Assembly: GCA_946623295.1 (NCBI GenBank)
Contig: CAMOQY010000081.1
Location: 1 to 6,626 of the forward strand
Direction of reading: 5' to 3'
Length of the DNA stretch: 6,626 nucleotides
From: an uncultured Lachnospiraceae bacterium
Lineage (GTDB): Bacteria; Bacillota; Clostridia; Lachnospirales; Lachnospiraceae
Part shown: positions 5,929 through 6,626 of the stretch, in pieces
How the letters are laid out: each line of letters starts with the position of its first letter
Position numbering within the stretch: position 1 is the first letter of the stretch
The notes under the pieces: model-generated
What the model saw: the letters and a program-made list of their open reading frames with translations, nothing else
Told to the model about the DNA's origin: nothing
Database searches by the model: none
Made by a program: the position numbers and the translations under genes

Positions 5929-5942
5929 CCGGCAGGCGCCGG
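5929..5942 (-). other. Small hairpin after fusA, weak terminator or processing site
   Basis: On the minus strand CCGGC-GCCT-GCCGG forms a 5-bp GC stem about ten bases after the fusA stop codon. It is not followed by a T-run (TAAAGCGCG comes next), so it is a poor intrinsic terminator. It may stabilise or mark the 3' end of fusA mRNA while letting polymerase continue into tuf. Confidence 0.35.
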
Positions 5943-5951
5943 GGCGATGGA

Positions 5952-6626
<675 letters not shown>

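Overview
The window reads as a chromosomal segment of a low-to-moderate GC anaerobic Bacillota, most likely a member of the class Clostridia. The grounds are strong AGGAGG-type ribosome binding sites, an fusA-tuf pair, a clostridial-looking 6S RNA, a eukaryote-type homodimeric NADP isocitrate dehydrogenase, and citrate lyase maturation functions. The taxonomic placement is inference. Apart from a short tail of a plus-strand gene at the left edge, every gene lies on the minus strand, so transcription runs from right to left.

Layout from right to left, in transcription order. The 3' third of fusA (elongation factor G) enters at the right edge and ends at 5952. A 155-base gap holds a promoter for tuf (EF-Tu, 4603-5796), which ends at a strong hairpin terminator at 4518-4539. 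The 437-base stretch between tuf and icd (4166-4602) has no protein gene. It holds the tuf terminator, an AT-rich segment with two interlocked promoters facing opposite ways, and a 6S RNA (ssrS, about 4195-4380). The 6S RNA runs almost directly into the ribosome binding site of icd (NADP isocitrate dehydrogenase, 2944-4164). A clean intrinsic terminator (2895-2925) ends icd.

A new promoter (2847-2874) then starts a short operon. Its first gene is a fused citX-citG gene (1426-2799), which makes and attaches the citrate lyase prosthetic group. Its second is a yggS-type PLP homeostasis gene (725-1438), whose start overlaps the end of citXG. An Lrp/AsnC-family regulator (153-593) follows with its own promoter and a leader inverted repeat. 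It converges with the plus-strand gene tail at a bidirectional terminator (60-83).

How they fit together: the right half is growth-rate machinery (EF-G, EF-Tu, 6S RNA). The middle is citrate and isocitrate metabolism: Icd makes 2-oxoglutarate and NADPH, and CitXG activates citrate lyase, whose subunit genes are not in the window. The left end is cofactor housekeeping and amino-acid-responsive regulation. I saw no mobile element, CRISPR array, tRNA, rRNA or new multi-gene system. The most interesting part is the 6S/icd/tuf intergenic region.
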